A stretch of 5,078 nt of DNA from a bacterium (GTDB lineage Bacteria > BMS3Abin14): assembly GCA_022865845.1 (NCBI GenBank), contig JALHUC010000492.1, forward strand, positions 1 through 5,078, given 5' to 3'. This document shows, in pieces, positions 1-5,078 of the stretch. Numbering within the stretch: the first letter of the stretch is position 1; every line of letters starts with the position of its first letter. Made by a program: the position numbers and the translations under genes. The notes under the pieces were generated by a model. That model worked only from the letters and a program-made list of their open reading frames with translations, searched no databases and was not told where the DNA came from.

Positions 1-183
1 CGCCATCGGGGGGAAGAGGTGAACGCTGTGTTCCGGGATTTCACGGAACGCGACCGAAACCTTTTAGACCGGGCGTTCCTCAGATATTATTACAAGGCTA
101 GGCGGTTCGCTATTCAGCCCAGAGCAATGTTGGGGGCAATGGAAAACAGGCTGTGGCGCCTCCTGCACAAGGGAATAGATTGA
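1..183 (+). CDS. 3' end of an unidentified protein; possibly the tail of a B12-binding radical SAM protein
   Basis: Frame 1 is open from the first base to a TGA at 181-183, giving the last 60 residues of a protein that starts outside the window. The tail is basic and aromatic (AFLRYYYKARRF near residues 27-38, then an amphipathic WRLLHKGID end). Many B12-binding-domain radical SAM proteins end with a similar pattern, in which an RA-x-x-R-[FY]-Y segment is followed by a basic helix. That resemblance is from memory and weak; no cobalamin-binding or CxxxCxxC motif lies in the visible part. It could equally be another enzyme tail. The gene converges on the pilin/glycan block, with 61 bp between its stop and the stop of the minus-strand remnant at 245, so it belongs to a different transcription unit. 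The composition and lack of stops make it credible as coding; the function stays open. Confidence 0.55.
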   Translation, partial: RHRGEEVNAVFRDFTERDRNLLDRAFLRYYYKARRFAIQPRAMLGAMENRLWRLLHKGID

Positions 184-244
184 ACCTTTCCCACCGCCAT
201 CTCTTACCAAGGATAACTTCGACTCTGGTAAAATACAACCGGAC

Positions 245-508
245 TCAAGGCAGGATCTCCAGAAGGACCGTCCGCCTGTCCTCGTCATCGTACACCGCGA
301 TGGTCCTCAGGATGTGCGCGTATTGATCCGGATCTTGCAGGAGCGGCTCGAACTGCGGTCGCATTCGCGGCACATAGTCCCAGGACACGATCCAGTAATG
401 GACGCCCCGCATGCGCCCGAATTCCACAACCCTCTCAATGGAATCGTAGGGTACTACAGCCCTCCAGGCTCCACTGAAAAAAGCCCGGGGGGGCATCCTG
501 TCGAACAT
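245..508 (-). pseudogene. C-terminal remnant of a GT39/ArnT-like membrane glycosyltransferase
   Basis: The open frame gives 87 residues from an ATG at 508 to a TGA at 245. It has no membrane segment. It resembles the soluble periplasmic end of GT39/PMT/ArnT-like transferases: an xRxPxxAFFSG stretch (residues 4-13), VPYDSIERVVEFGRMRGVHY (19-38), a RPQFEPLL segment and an IAVYDDE...LLEIL ending. Full family members are usually about 450-600 aa with many membrane helices and an N-terminal acidic catalytic motif, all missing here. The family-like sequence appears to continue upstream of the ATG (GRRPGSY) until an in-frame TAG at 530-532. The adjacent frame reads GPETRVL just where the family has its G-x-x-x-RV segment, which suggests a frameshift as well. 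No convincing Shine-Dalgarno sequence precedes the ATG. It lies 40 bp behind the second Wzy_C gene on the same strand. I infer a decayed glycosyltransferase. The alternative is a small expressed protein starting at 508. Confidence 0.6.
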
Positions 509-548
509 GTAGGACCCTGGTCTCCGGCCCTATACTCTCAACCCTCAG

Positions 549-2426
549 CTACCTGAGTATGATCTCCTCAAAATCGCTCTGCGGCCGATACCCTGCCGCC
601 CTTTCCTGTGCCTCTGCCAGTTCGCTTTGGGCCCATGTTATCCGGCCAGGATCCAGTTTTGACAACCAGGATATCCTGGTCCGGTGGGCTTGAAGGTAGT
701 TGGGTTCTTTACGCAGGGCATTATCCAACAGATCCAGAGCCCTTTCACGCTGTCCGAGGTCCCAATACACCTCAGCCATGTTCAGCAAGATGAGCGCGTT
801 GTGCGGTTCAATAAGCGAAGCCTCCTTCAATTTCCCGGCAGCCGCGGCGAGTGCCTCGGCAGCCTTCATTTCACCCTGCCTGGCCGCTTTGATGTAGATG
901 GCAGCTTGAAGTCTGGGGGGCACGGTGTCCAGACGGTTGAGGCTCTGGGCCCTGAGAGTGGCGGCCAAAACCCGGCTCAACTCCTGCTCATCGGTGTCCT
1001 GGTCGCTCATCATCAGGCGGATCCGCGCCAGGTCCCTCGACGCGCCGGGGAGAAGGGGATTTATAAGTGTGGCAGCCTTCGTCGTCCTCAACGCACCCGG
1101 CAGGTCGACGTCCATGAGTCTCTTGCCCTTGAACCAGAAGGCTCTCGATGCCAGATCCAGGTTGAGCCAGAGAGCAAAGCAAAGGATCACCACACCTGTG
1201 GCGACAGGAATAAAACGCCTTGGTCCGTTGCCAGGCTCTACCGTTCGATCAGTTTCGGGGGTTATCTGTGCGAGACACCAGGACATGAGCACCATGAGGG
1301 AAAACACCTCAGTGATATCGTGGAAAAGGGCCTGGTAAAGGATGATACCCACCGCCAGGGCCGGTCCCGGTCTGCCTAGCTTGATCGAATGGAGCATCAT
1401 TCGCAGCGTAATGAAAAGAAACAGGCCCAAGCCGATCACACCGATGACACCCCCCTCGGCCCAGCTCCTCAGGTATTCGTTGTGGGGTTTTCTGGCGATC
1501 CGGCCGTAGCGCACTGGCAGTTCCTCAGTGGGAAATGCGTAAACAGGGGCGTATTCGTAAAAAAGGTTGGGGCCCACACCGATCAAAGGGTGGTCCGCAC
1601 CCATCCGGAGGGACGATTCCCATATCAGGAGCCTGGAAAAGGCGTGTGGGTCGGCCTTGTAGCCTTCGGTGACCCGGTGCCGGATCGTGTTGGGAAGAAG
1701 GATGATCATGGCAATCACCAGTATCGCCACCCAGCGCATGCGCCCTCTCCTGAAGATGAGATAAGCCGCCCACAGCAGGATCATCCCCAGCCCGCCCGAT
1801 CGCGATCCGATGAGCATGAGGCCGACGGAACCGAGCATCGCCGCCGACAACATAATAGCCGTTTCCCATTTCCGCTCTCGGGACGGCATGAGCGATCCCA
1901 GGGCCATGGCCAGACAGACCAGGAGAACGGTCGCTGTATAGTTGGGGTTGAGGAAAGGACCAGCAGGGGGACGCATCCCCAGGACCAGTGCCTGGACCGC
2001 GACCCAAGTCACCAGGATGCCGGTCCTCACCAACACCATGGCCACAACGGCCATCTTCCTTAACCGCGACCAGAGAAGGTAGTAAAATACCGCCGCAAGG
2101 GCCAGGTGGACCAGGAACAGGAAGCTGCTGTAGGGTATTGGAGTGCGGACGAGATGGATGAGGGAGAGGCCCAACACCATGGCAAGCGGGATCCAGACAG
2201 GGGCCTCAGGAATCTGGACACTTCCTCTGATCGATCCTTCCCGTATTACAGCCAGGAGCACACCCGCGACAAGAAGGACAAAGGGGCCCAGGAGCCACGG
2301 TACTTCACCCCAACTGATGAAGGGGATGAGAAACACAGCGGCGATCAGAACGACATCAACTGTCCTCAAGGACTTTTCTGGCGGGAATGCGGTGGATTTT
2401 GCCAACGGCTGGGCCGCCCCGGTCAT
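549..2426 (-). CDS. O-antigen ligase/polymerase-like (Wzy_C) membrane protein with C-terminal TPR
   Basis: This is a 625-aa polytopic inner-membrane protein of the WaaL/Wzy_C/PglL superfamily, whose members move undecaprenyl-linked glycans onto lipid A, onto proteins or onto a growing polymer in the periplasm. By eye there are nine hydrophobic segments before residue 246, a large polar loop (about 247-322), four more segments to about 422, then a soluble domain. Family signatures: GPFLNPNYTA (156-165), GSRSGG (207-212, with the conserved Arg209), R265 before a HPLIGVGPNLF motif (279-289), and KPHNEYL with His315 followed by WAEGG (322-326). The Arg and His sit where WaaL-type enzymes carry essential residues. 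Residues about 541-580 form a canonical TPR (ALILLNMAEVYWDLGQRERA), with weaker repeats around it. The ATG overlaps the stop of the upstream Wzy_C gene as ATGA and has no strong Shine-Dalgarno of its own, so translation is probably coupled. The acceptor is not shown by sequence; the pilin two genes upstream is a candidate. Confidence 0.88.
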   Translation of the reverse strand: MTGAAQPLAKSTAFPPEKSLRTVDVVLIAAVFLIPFISWGEVPWLLGPFVLLVAGVLLAVIREGSIRGSVQIPEAPVWIPLAMVLGLSLIHLVRTPIPYSSFLFLVHLALAAVFYYLLWSRLRKMAVVAMVLVRTGILVTWVAVQALVLGMRPPAGPFLNPNYTATVLLVCLAMALGSLMPSRERKWETAIMLSAAMLGSVGLMLIGSRSGGLGMILLWAAYLIFRRGRMRWVAILVIAMIILLPNTIRHRVTEGYKADPHAFSRLLIWESSLRMGADHPLIGVGPNLFYEYAPVYAFPTEELPVRYGRIARKPHNEYLRSWAEGGVIGVIGLGLFLFITLRMMLHSIKLGRPGPALAVGIILYQALFHDITEVFSLMVLMSWCLAQITPETDRTVEPGNGPRRFIPVATGVVILCFALWLNLDLASRAFWFKGKRLMDVDLPGALRTTKAATLINPLLPGASRDLARIRLMMSDQDTDEQELSRVLAATLRAQSLNRLDTVPPRLQAAIYIKAARQGEMKAAEALAAAAGKLKEASLIEPHNALILLNMAEVYWDLGQRERALDLLDNALRKEPNYLQAHRTRISWLSKLDPGRITWAQSELAEAQERAAGYRPQSDFEEIILR

Positions 2427-4222
2427 AGATCCATTCTCGAAAGGATCTCATCGGCAAGATCCCGGGCCTGTGGATCGAACATTGACAGACGCCGCACCTC
2501 TTCAAGGAGCCTGTAGCTCTGGCCGGCATCTCCCAGGTTAAGGTACGCCCTCGCAAGATCGATCCTGATTCTCGGCGAGGTTTTATATCTCAAAAGAGCC
2601 GTTTCCAGTGGAGGGATGGAGTCTTGCCATTTTCCAGCCGCCTGCGCCGCACGCCCCATTTCCCAGGATGGATATGGACTGGCCCGCATGAGGGAGTCTG
2701 CCTTCCGGAAGAGTTCATTGGCCAGATCCGTCTCACCTGCAGCATATCGGGCACGACCTTCATCGAGGGCGAACCTCCCGTTCATGGGAAGCATGGCCCT
2801 TGCGTCTTTGTAAAGGTAAGCTCCCGCCTCAAACTCACTTTCCGCTACGGCCTTGCCGGCGCGAAAAGCGAGGGATTCACCCTGGAAAAAAACGAACACG
2901 GGCAGGACCATAACCAGGGCTACCGCACCCATTGTAAGAGTGAAACCGTTATGGAATTCTGCTTTCCCGGTAATGGCACTCTTATCGTTAGCCACAGCCA
3001 ATCCCAGGGCGGCCCCGAGGACACACCATCCAAATAGCGCTGTCTCGGGTACAAAAAAATCCATGTCAAGCAGGCTATGTCCTAAAAAGGCCATGCTCCC
3101 GAAAACAAAGCCCGCGTATCCCTGAGGAACCATCCGAACGCCCTTGACCCTGAAGAAGCCTACAATAGATTTAAGCCACATGGACAAGAAAGCAACCAAT
3201 AATAATAGCCCAGGCAGTCCCCAGGAGACCCAGGTCCGCACCAGAAAATTGTGAGGGTCAGCCACAGGCCTTACTCCCTCGGCCACAAAACCCATGAGAG
3301 CTCCTGGACTGGATCCTGAACCCCAACCCAGAACCGGGTGGGTAAGCGCCATTCGGATTCCTGCGGCCATGTACCCACCCCGCTGGAGAATTGAATTTTC
3401 CGGACCAAACAGGAAATTTTCCCCTCGAATGGCCAGAAGTCCAGCCGCTATCAGGACGATAACCGCACCGGCAAGAGCCATCTCCCTGAGCTTAAACTTT
3501 CGCCGCACTAAAAGAACGCCCCCCGCCATGACCGCAGCAACCATGCTCCCACCGATGGATCCGGTAAGAACAAGGACCGCGCCCTGCGCGACCGTCAGAA
3601 AAGTGAAAAAAAGAAAGCGTCTCTTGTCGGAGGCGGTCAGGAGTAGATCCAGGGTTAAACAAACCCCAATGGCCAGAAATCCGGCCAACATATTTGGGTT
3701 GAGAAAACCAGCGAACACCCTGTTCTGGGTAATGACCAGGGCCAAGTCGACCACATCCTCGCCCGAAGTCTCCAAATGTCGAAGCGTTTCACGGATTTCC
3801 CCTAAGCCAAATACCCGCTGGTAAAAAGCGCTTGCAAGAACAGGGGTCACAATTAAACCAAGGACAGGGACCGATCCGATCTCAAATTCCTTCTCTTTAC
3901 GTATGAGCTGAAAAGTCATAAAAAAAACAGTAAGGTTTCCAAAAAGAGCAATTATCTCCCTCACTCCCTGCCCCGGGTCGGGCGCCCAGAAAAGAGTGAT
4001 AAGAGACCAGAGCAGGAGGCTCCAGGGCAGAAGCAATACCGGAAAATACCCTTCAGGAATATCTTTGGTCGCTAACGAAGAAAGCAAAAGCAGGGCAAGC
4101 CCCACAAGGACCGGGACCAGAAGAAGCCCCTGAGCAAAGGGGTAGGCACCACCCGCCATATGGGGTCTTAATACCAGCACGAATATAAGAAGTAAAACCG
4201 GAACACCTCGTCCTTTTACCAT
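2423..4222 (-). CDS. Divergent O-antigen ligase-like (Wzy_C) membrane protein with C-terminal TPRs
   Basis: This 599-aa inner-membrane protein has the same architecture as its downstream neighbour: about nine hydrophobic segments up to residue 265, a large loop (266-335), four more segments to about 446, and a TPR-like domain (about 455-599; helices around ARYAAGETDLANELF, GRAAQAAGKWQDSI and DLARAYLNLGDAGQSY). Recognisable Wzy_C motifs are QNRVFAGFLNPNMLAGF (166-182), R281 followed by HPVLGWGSG (295-303), and DPHN with His324. Two usual signatures are altered: the SRxG Arg region reads LTGSIGG (219-225), so the Arg is Ile, and the acidic residue about nine positions after the His is Ser333. 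It may be a ligase or polymerase with changed chemistry, or a partner of the second protein. The ATG at 4222 is preceded by AGGGG at 7 nt. It is the first gene after the pilin terminator and overlaps the next gene by 4 bp. Two different glycan roles (polymerase and ligase) for the pair are possible but unproven. Confidence 0.85.
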   Translation of the reverse strand: MVKGRGVPVLLLIFVLVLRPHMAGGAYPFAQGLLLVPVLVGLALLLLSSLATKDIPEGYFPVLLLPWSLLLWSLITLFWAPDPGQGVREIIALFGNLTVFFMTFQLIRKEKEFEIGSVPVLGLIVTPVLASAFYQRVFGLGEIRETLRHLETSGEDVVDLALVITQNRVFAGFLNPNMLAGFLAIGVCLTLDLLLTASDKRRFLFFTFLTVAQGAVLVLTGSIGGSMVAAVMAGGVLLVRRKFKLREMALAGAVIVLIAAGLLAIRGENFLFGPENSILQRGGYMAAGIRMALTHPVLGWGSGSSPGALMGFVAEGVRPVADPHNFLVRTWVSWGLPGLLLLVAFLSMWLKSIVGFFRVKGVRMVPQGYAGFVFGSMAFLGHSLLDMDFFVPETALFGWCVLGAALGLAVANDKSAITGKAEFHNGFTLTMGAVALVMVLPVFVFFQGESLAFRAGKAVAESEFEAGAYLYKDARAMLPMNGRFALDEGRARYAAGETDLANELFRKADSLMRASPYPSWEMGRAAQAAGKWQDSIPPLETALLRYKTSPRIRIDLARAYLNLGDAGQSYRLLEEVRRLSMFDPQARDLADEILSRMDL

Positions 4223-4229
4223 GACAAAA

Positions 4230-4234
4230 CCCCT
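4230..4234 (-). promoter_or_regulatory. Ribosome binding site of the first Wzy_C gene
   Basis: On the minus strand AGGGG lies 7 nt before the ATG at 4222. It begins 1 nt after the T-run of the hairpin behind the pilin gene, so the terminator and the translation start of the next gene are directly abutted. This supports the ATG at 4222 as the start. Confidence 0.65.
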
Positions 4235-4235
4235 G

Positions 4236-4272
4236 AAAAAAAGGAAGGCGGCGGTATATACCGTCGCCTTCC
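4236..4272 (-). terminator. Intrinsic terminator/attenuator between the pilin and the Wzy_C genes
   Basis: Read on the minus strand, GGAAGGCG-A-CGGTA pairs with the complementary arm TACCG-C-CGCCTTCC (4243-4272): about 13 bp with a single A/C mismatch and a very short AU-rich loop. Seven T residues follow (4242-4236). This is a textbook Rho-independent terminator, 31 nt after the pilin stop codon. Because the Wzy_C start follows only 13 nt after the T-run, with no room for a separate promoter, downstream expression must come from read-through or from a promoter inside the pilin gene. The expected effect is abundant pilin mRNA and little Wzy_C mRNA. Confidence 0.9.
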
Positions 4273-4303
4273 TTCAATTTACTCTCACGCTACCCGAAGG
4301 TTA

Positions 4304-4729
4304 TTAGTGGGGATAGGCGTTGGGCGTGATACCCGAGGGGGATCCGAAAATATCATCCGTGGCTCTGTCGTTCGCCTTCACTGAAATACCGAAGCTCGTG
4401 CCATCAACGCTGGAATACAAGAAGGAACCGAGCAACCACTTTGCGTCAACCTCGAGAGCAGGCAGGTTGGCCTCAGGGAGCAGGGCTTTGATCTGCGTAA
4501 AATTCATGTCATTGGCGGGATACCTGTTGGTATCGGAGTCGGCAGCGTAGGAGGCCAGCACCGAGCGCAGGACGTCCACGTTGGCCTTGGCAGTACCGAA
4601 GATCGCCTTGTCCTTCAGGTCAAGGAAGTTGGGGATGGCAATGGCTGCCAGGATACCGATGATCGCGACAACGATCATCAGCTCGATCAGGGTAAAACCT
4701 TTTTCGCCTTTTCTCATTTTCATCAACAT
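4304..4729 (-). CDS. pilA: Type IV pilin major subunit (prepilin, PilA-like)
   Basis: This is a prepilin of 141 aa with an 11-residue basic leader MLMKMRKGEKG. Prepilin peptidase (PilD) should cut after the last Gly, and Phe1 of the mature 130-aa protein would be N-methylated. The mature N-terminus FTLIELMIVVAIIGILAAIA carries Glu5 and Pro22, the hallmarks of the type IVa assembly helix. The C-terminal globular part (ASYAADSDTNRYP onward) is short, and the whole protein has no cysteine, so the usual disulfide-bounded D-loop is absent. The start at 4729 is chosen because GGAGGAG lies 6 nt upstream. Longer in-frame starts at 4804 and 4792 lie inside the sigma-54 promoter, and the one at 4744 overlaps the Shine-Dalgarno sequence. 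The pilR-like gene upstream, the sigma-54 promoter and the strong terminator downstream all fit a highly expressed major pilin. A T2SS/minor pseudopilin is less likely because no gsp or minor-pilin genes flank it. Confidence 0.93.
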   Translation of the reverse strand: MLMKMRKGEKGFTLIELMIVVAIIGILAAIAIPNFLDLKDKAIFGTAKANVDVLRSVLASYAADSDTNRYPANDMNFTQIKALLPEANLPALEVDAKWLLGSFLYSSVDGTSFGISVKANDRATDDIFGSPSGITPNAYPH

Positions 4730-4735
4730 TTTCTT

Positions 4736-4742
4736 CTCCTCC
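4736..4742 (-). promoter_or_regulatory. Strong Shine-Dalgarno sequence of the pilin gene
   Basis: GGAGGAG on the minus strand lies 6 nt before the ATG at 4729. It settles the start codon. Its first two G residues also belong to a small inverted repeat CCATT-GAA-AATGG (4753-4741), which could form a weak hairpin in the leader and partly cover the site. Confidence 0.85.
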
Positions 4743-4787
4743 ATTTTCAATGGTTTGTTGGATAAATGTTTTCTTGACCCGATATTT

Positions 4788-4803
4788 TGCATAGCCCGTG
4801 CCA
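4788..4803 (-). promoter_or_regulatory. Sigma-54 (-24/-12) promoter of the pilin gene
   Basis: The minus strand reads TGGCACGGGCTATGCA. Against the sigma-54 consensus TGGCAC-N5-TTGCA, every conserved position matches except one T (A instead), and the spacing of the GG and GC elements is exact. Transcription would begin near 4777, leaving a leader of about 48 nt before the pilin ATG. PilR-family activators act with sigma-54, and the gene directly upstream encodes such a protein, so regulator and promoter fit each other. Confidence 0.88.
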
Positions 4804-4846
4804 AATGATAAAAAGTGACAAATTAATTTTTTATAAGGATAAATTG

Positions 4847-4868
4847 CTGAAAAGATTCAGTTTTTTTT
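4847..4868 (+). repeat. Small inverted repeat followed by a T-tract
   Basis: CTGAA-AAGA-TTCAG (4847-4860) is followed on the plus strand by eight T residues. In that orientation it resembles a weak intrinsic terminator that could block antisense transcripts entering the regulator gene, but no plus-strand gene lies directly before it. It may instead be an operator-like or bending element within the pilin control region. Confidence 0.25.
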
Positions 4869-4874
4869 CATACT

Positions 4875-4903
4875 AAAAAAACCCGGCCATCTCTGCCGGG
4901 TTT
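4875..4903 (-). terminator. Intrinsic terminator of the pilR-like gene
   Basis: AAACCCGGC (4879-4887) and GCCGGGTTT (4895-4903) form a perfect 9-bp stem with a 7-nt loop. On the minus strand a run of seven T (4881-4875) follows, partly inside the stem. It lies 35 nt behind the regulator's stop and separates its transcript from that of the pilin. Flanking ACTAAA/TTTAGT arms could lengthen the stem. Confidence 0.85.
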
Positions 4904-4937
4904 GTTTAGTGACAAAAAACGTCAGCAAGGTGTCCTC

Positions 4938-5078
4938 TTACGTCTCTTCATCGACCCAACCGAACTTCTTGAGACGGTAGCGCAGCGACCGGAAGGATAC
5001 TCCAAGGACCTCAGCGGCCTTTGTCCTGTTTCCCCCTGTCTGATGGATCGCTGATTCAATGAGCCGCCTCTCGTAATC
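4938..5078 (-). CDS. pilR: C-terminal end of a sigma-54-dependent response regulator, PilR-like
   Basis: The last 46 codons of a gene running off the right edge, ending with TAA at 4938. They encode a Fis/HTH_8 DNA-binding domain: LIESAIHQTGGNRTKAAEVL, then a recognition helix in GVSFRSLRYRLKKFGW. This is the C-terminal domain of NtrC-family activators; the receiver and AAA+ parts with the GAFTGA loop would lie outside the window. The SFRSLRYRLKK recognition helix and the position directly upstream of a sigma-54-driven pilin gene point to PilR, the partner of the sensor kinase PilS that controls pilA transcription. The family is near certain from the sequence; the pilR name rests mostly on context. 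Confidence 0.88.
   Translation of the reverse strand, partial: DYERRLIESAIHQTGGNRTKAAEVLGVSFRSLRYRLKKFGWVDEET

Larger units (their letters stand above)
4814..4916 (-). repeat. 9-bp direct repeat upstream of the pilin promoter, possible PilR sites
   Basis: TTTGTCACT (minus strand) occurs at 4822-4814 and again at 4916-4908, 94 bp apart. The distal copy lies about 105-115 bp upstream of the -24 element, a distance typical of enhancer-type sites for sigma-54 activators. The proximal copy is only about 10 bp upstream of it. PilR sites in Pseudomonas aeruginosa are described with a TGTC core, which both copies contain. The sequence between is AT-rich. The assignment as regulator sites is inference. 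Confidence 0.35.

Noticed and set aside
184..244. Possible bidirectional terminator between the convergent genes
   Set aside because: No inverted repeat followed by a T-run could be found in these 61 bases by eye.
64..288. Minus-strand frame of 74 codons across the convergent gap
   Set aside because: It overlaps both the plus-strand gene end and the GT39-like remnant, and lacks any recognisable feature or ribosome binding site.
684..1379. Plus-strand open frame of 231 codons
   Set aside because: It is antisense to the well-supported second Wzy_C gene. Its composition is low in hydrophobic structure and rich in Gly, Arg, Ser and His, with no recognisable domain, as expected of a shadow frame.
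1525..2007. Minus-strand 160-codon frame inside the second Wzy_C gene
   Set aside because: It is an out-of-frame shadow on the same strand. The Wzy_C frame carries the family motifs across the whole stretch.
1389..2063. Plus-strand open frame of 224 codons rich in His, Gln, Pro and Asp
   Set aside because: It is antisense to the membrane-coding part of the second Wzy_C gene; the His/Gln/Asp bias is the mirror of hydrophobic codons. No ribosome binding site or family resemblance is seen.
3294..3824. Plus-strand open frame of 176 codons rich in Arg, Pro and Thr
   Set aside because: It is antisense to the first Wzy_C gene, with shadow-type composition and no domain.
4304..4804. Longer pilin reading frame starting at 4804 (166 aa)
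   Set aside because: Its start lies inside or upstream of the sigma-54 promoter and would add 25 residues before the leader. The GGAGGAG sequence points to 4729, which gives a normal short prepilin leader.
4804..4870. IHF site in the AT-rich part of the pilin control region
   Set aside because: AT-rich and probably bendable, but no stretch matches the IHF consensus well enough to call.

Overview
The window looks like a chromosomal piece of a Gram-negative bacterium. A pilR-type regulator is followed by a sigma-54-driven type IV pilin gene, an order familiar from Desulfobacterota/Desulfuromonadota (former Deltaproteobacteria). This taxonomic reading is inference only; no rRNA or other marker is present.

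Layout, following the minus strand from the right edge. (1) 5078-4938: the last 46 codons of a Fis-type helix-turn-helix response regulator, most likely pilR, closed by an intrinsic terminator (4875-4903). (2) 4904-4730: an AT-rich control region of about 170 bp, with a near-consensus sigma-54 promoter (4788-4803), a 9-bp direct repeat with a TGTC core, and a strong Shine-Dalgarno sequence. (3) 4729-4304: a 141-aa prepilin with a classical type III leader and no cysteine. (4) A strong hairpin plus T-run (4236-4272) whose end lies directly against the ribosome binding site of the next gene. (5) 4222-2423 and 2426-549: two tandem Wzy_C/O-antigen-ligase-like membrane proteins with C-terminal TPR domains, overlapping by ATGA. 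(6) 508-245: the C-terminal end of a GT39/ArnT-like glycosyltransferase that has lost its membrane part and is probably a pseudogene. On the plus strand, 1-183 is the 3' end of a convergent gene of uncertain identity.

How the genes may work together: PilR with RNA polymerase-sigma54 should drive high transcription of the pilin. Most transcripts should stop at the hairpin behind pilA, and a read-through fraction would express the two Wzy_C proteins. In Pseudomonas aeruginosa group I strains a Wzy_C-domain enzyme (TfpO/PilO) sits directly downstream of pilA and glycosylates the pilin. The same arrangement here makes a pilin or pilus-linked glycosylation module the leading hypothesis, but lipopolysaccharide or exopolysaccharide ligation/polymerisation is not excluded. 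The GT39 remnant fits a glycan locus that has undergone gene loss.

The rest is densely coding. Apart from the regulatory region beside the pilin, the only gap is a short convergent intergenic stretch (184-244) in which I see no hairpin terminator.
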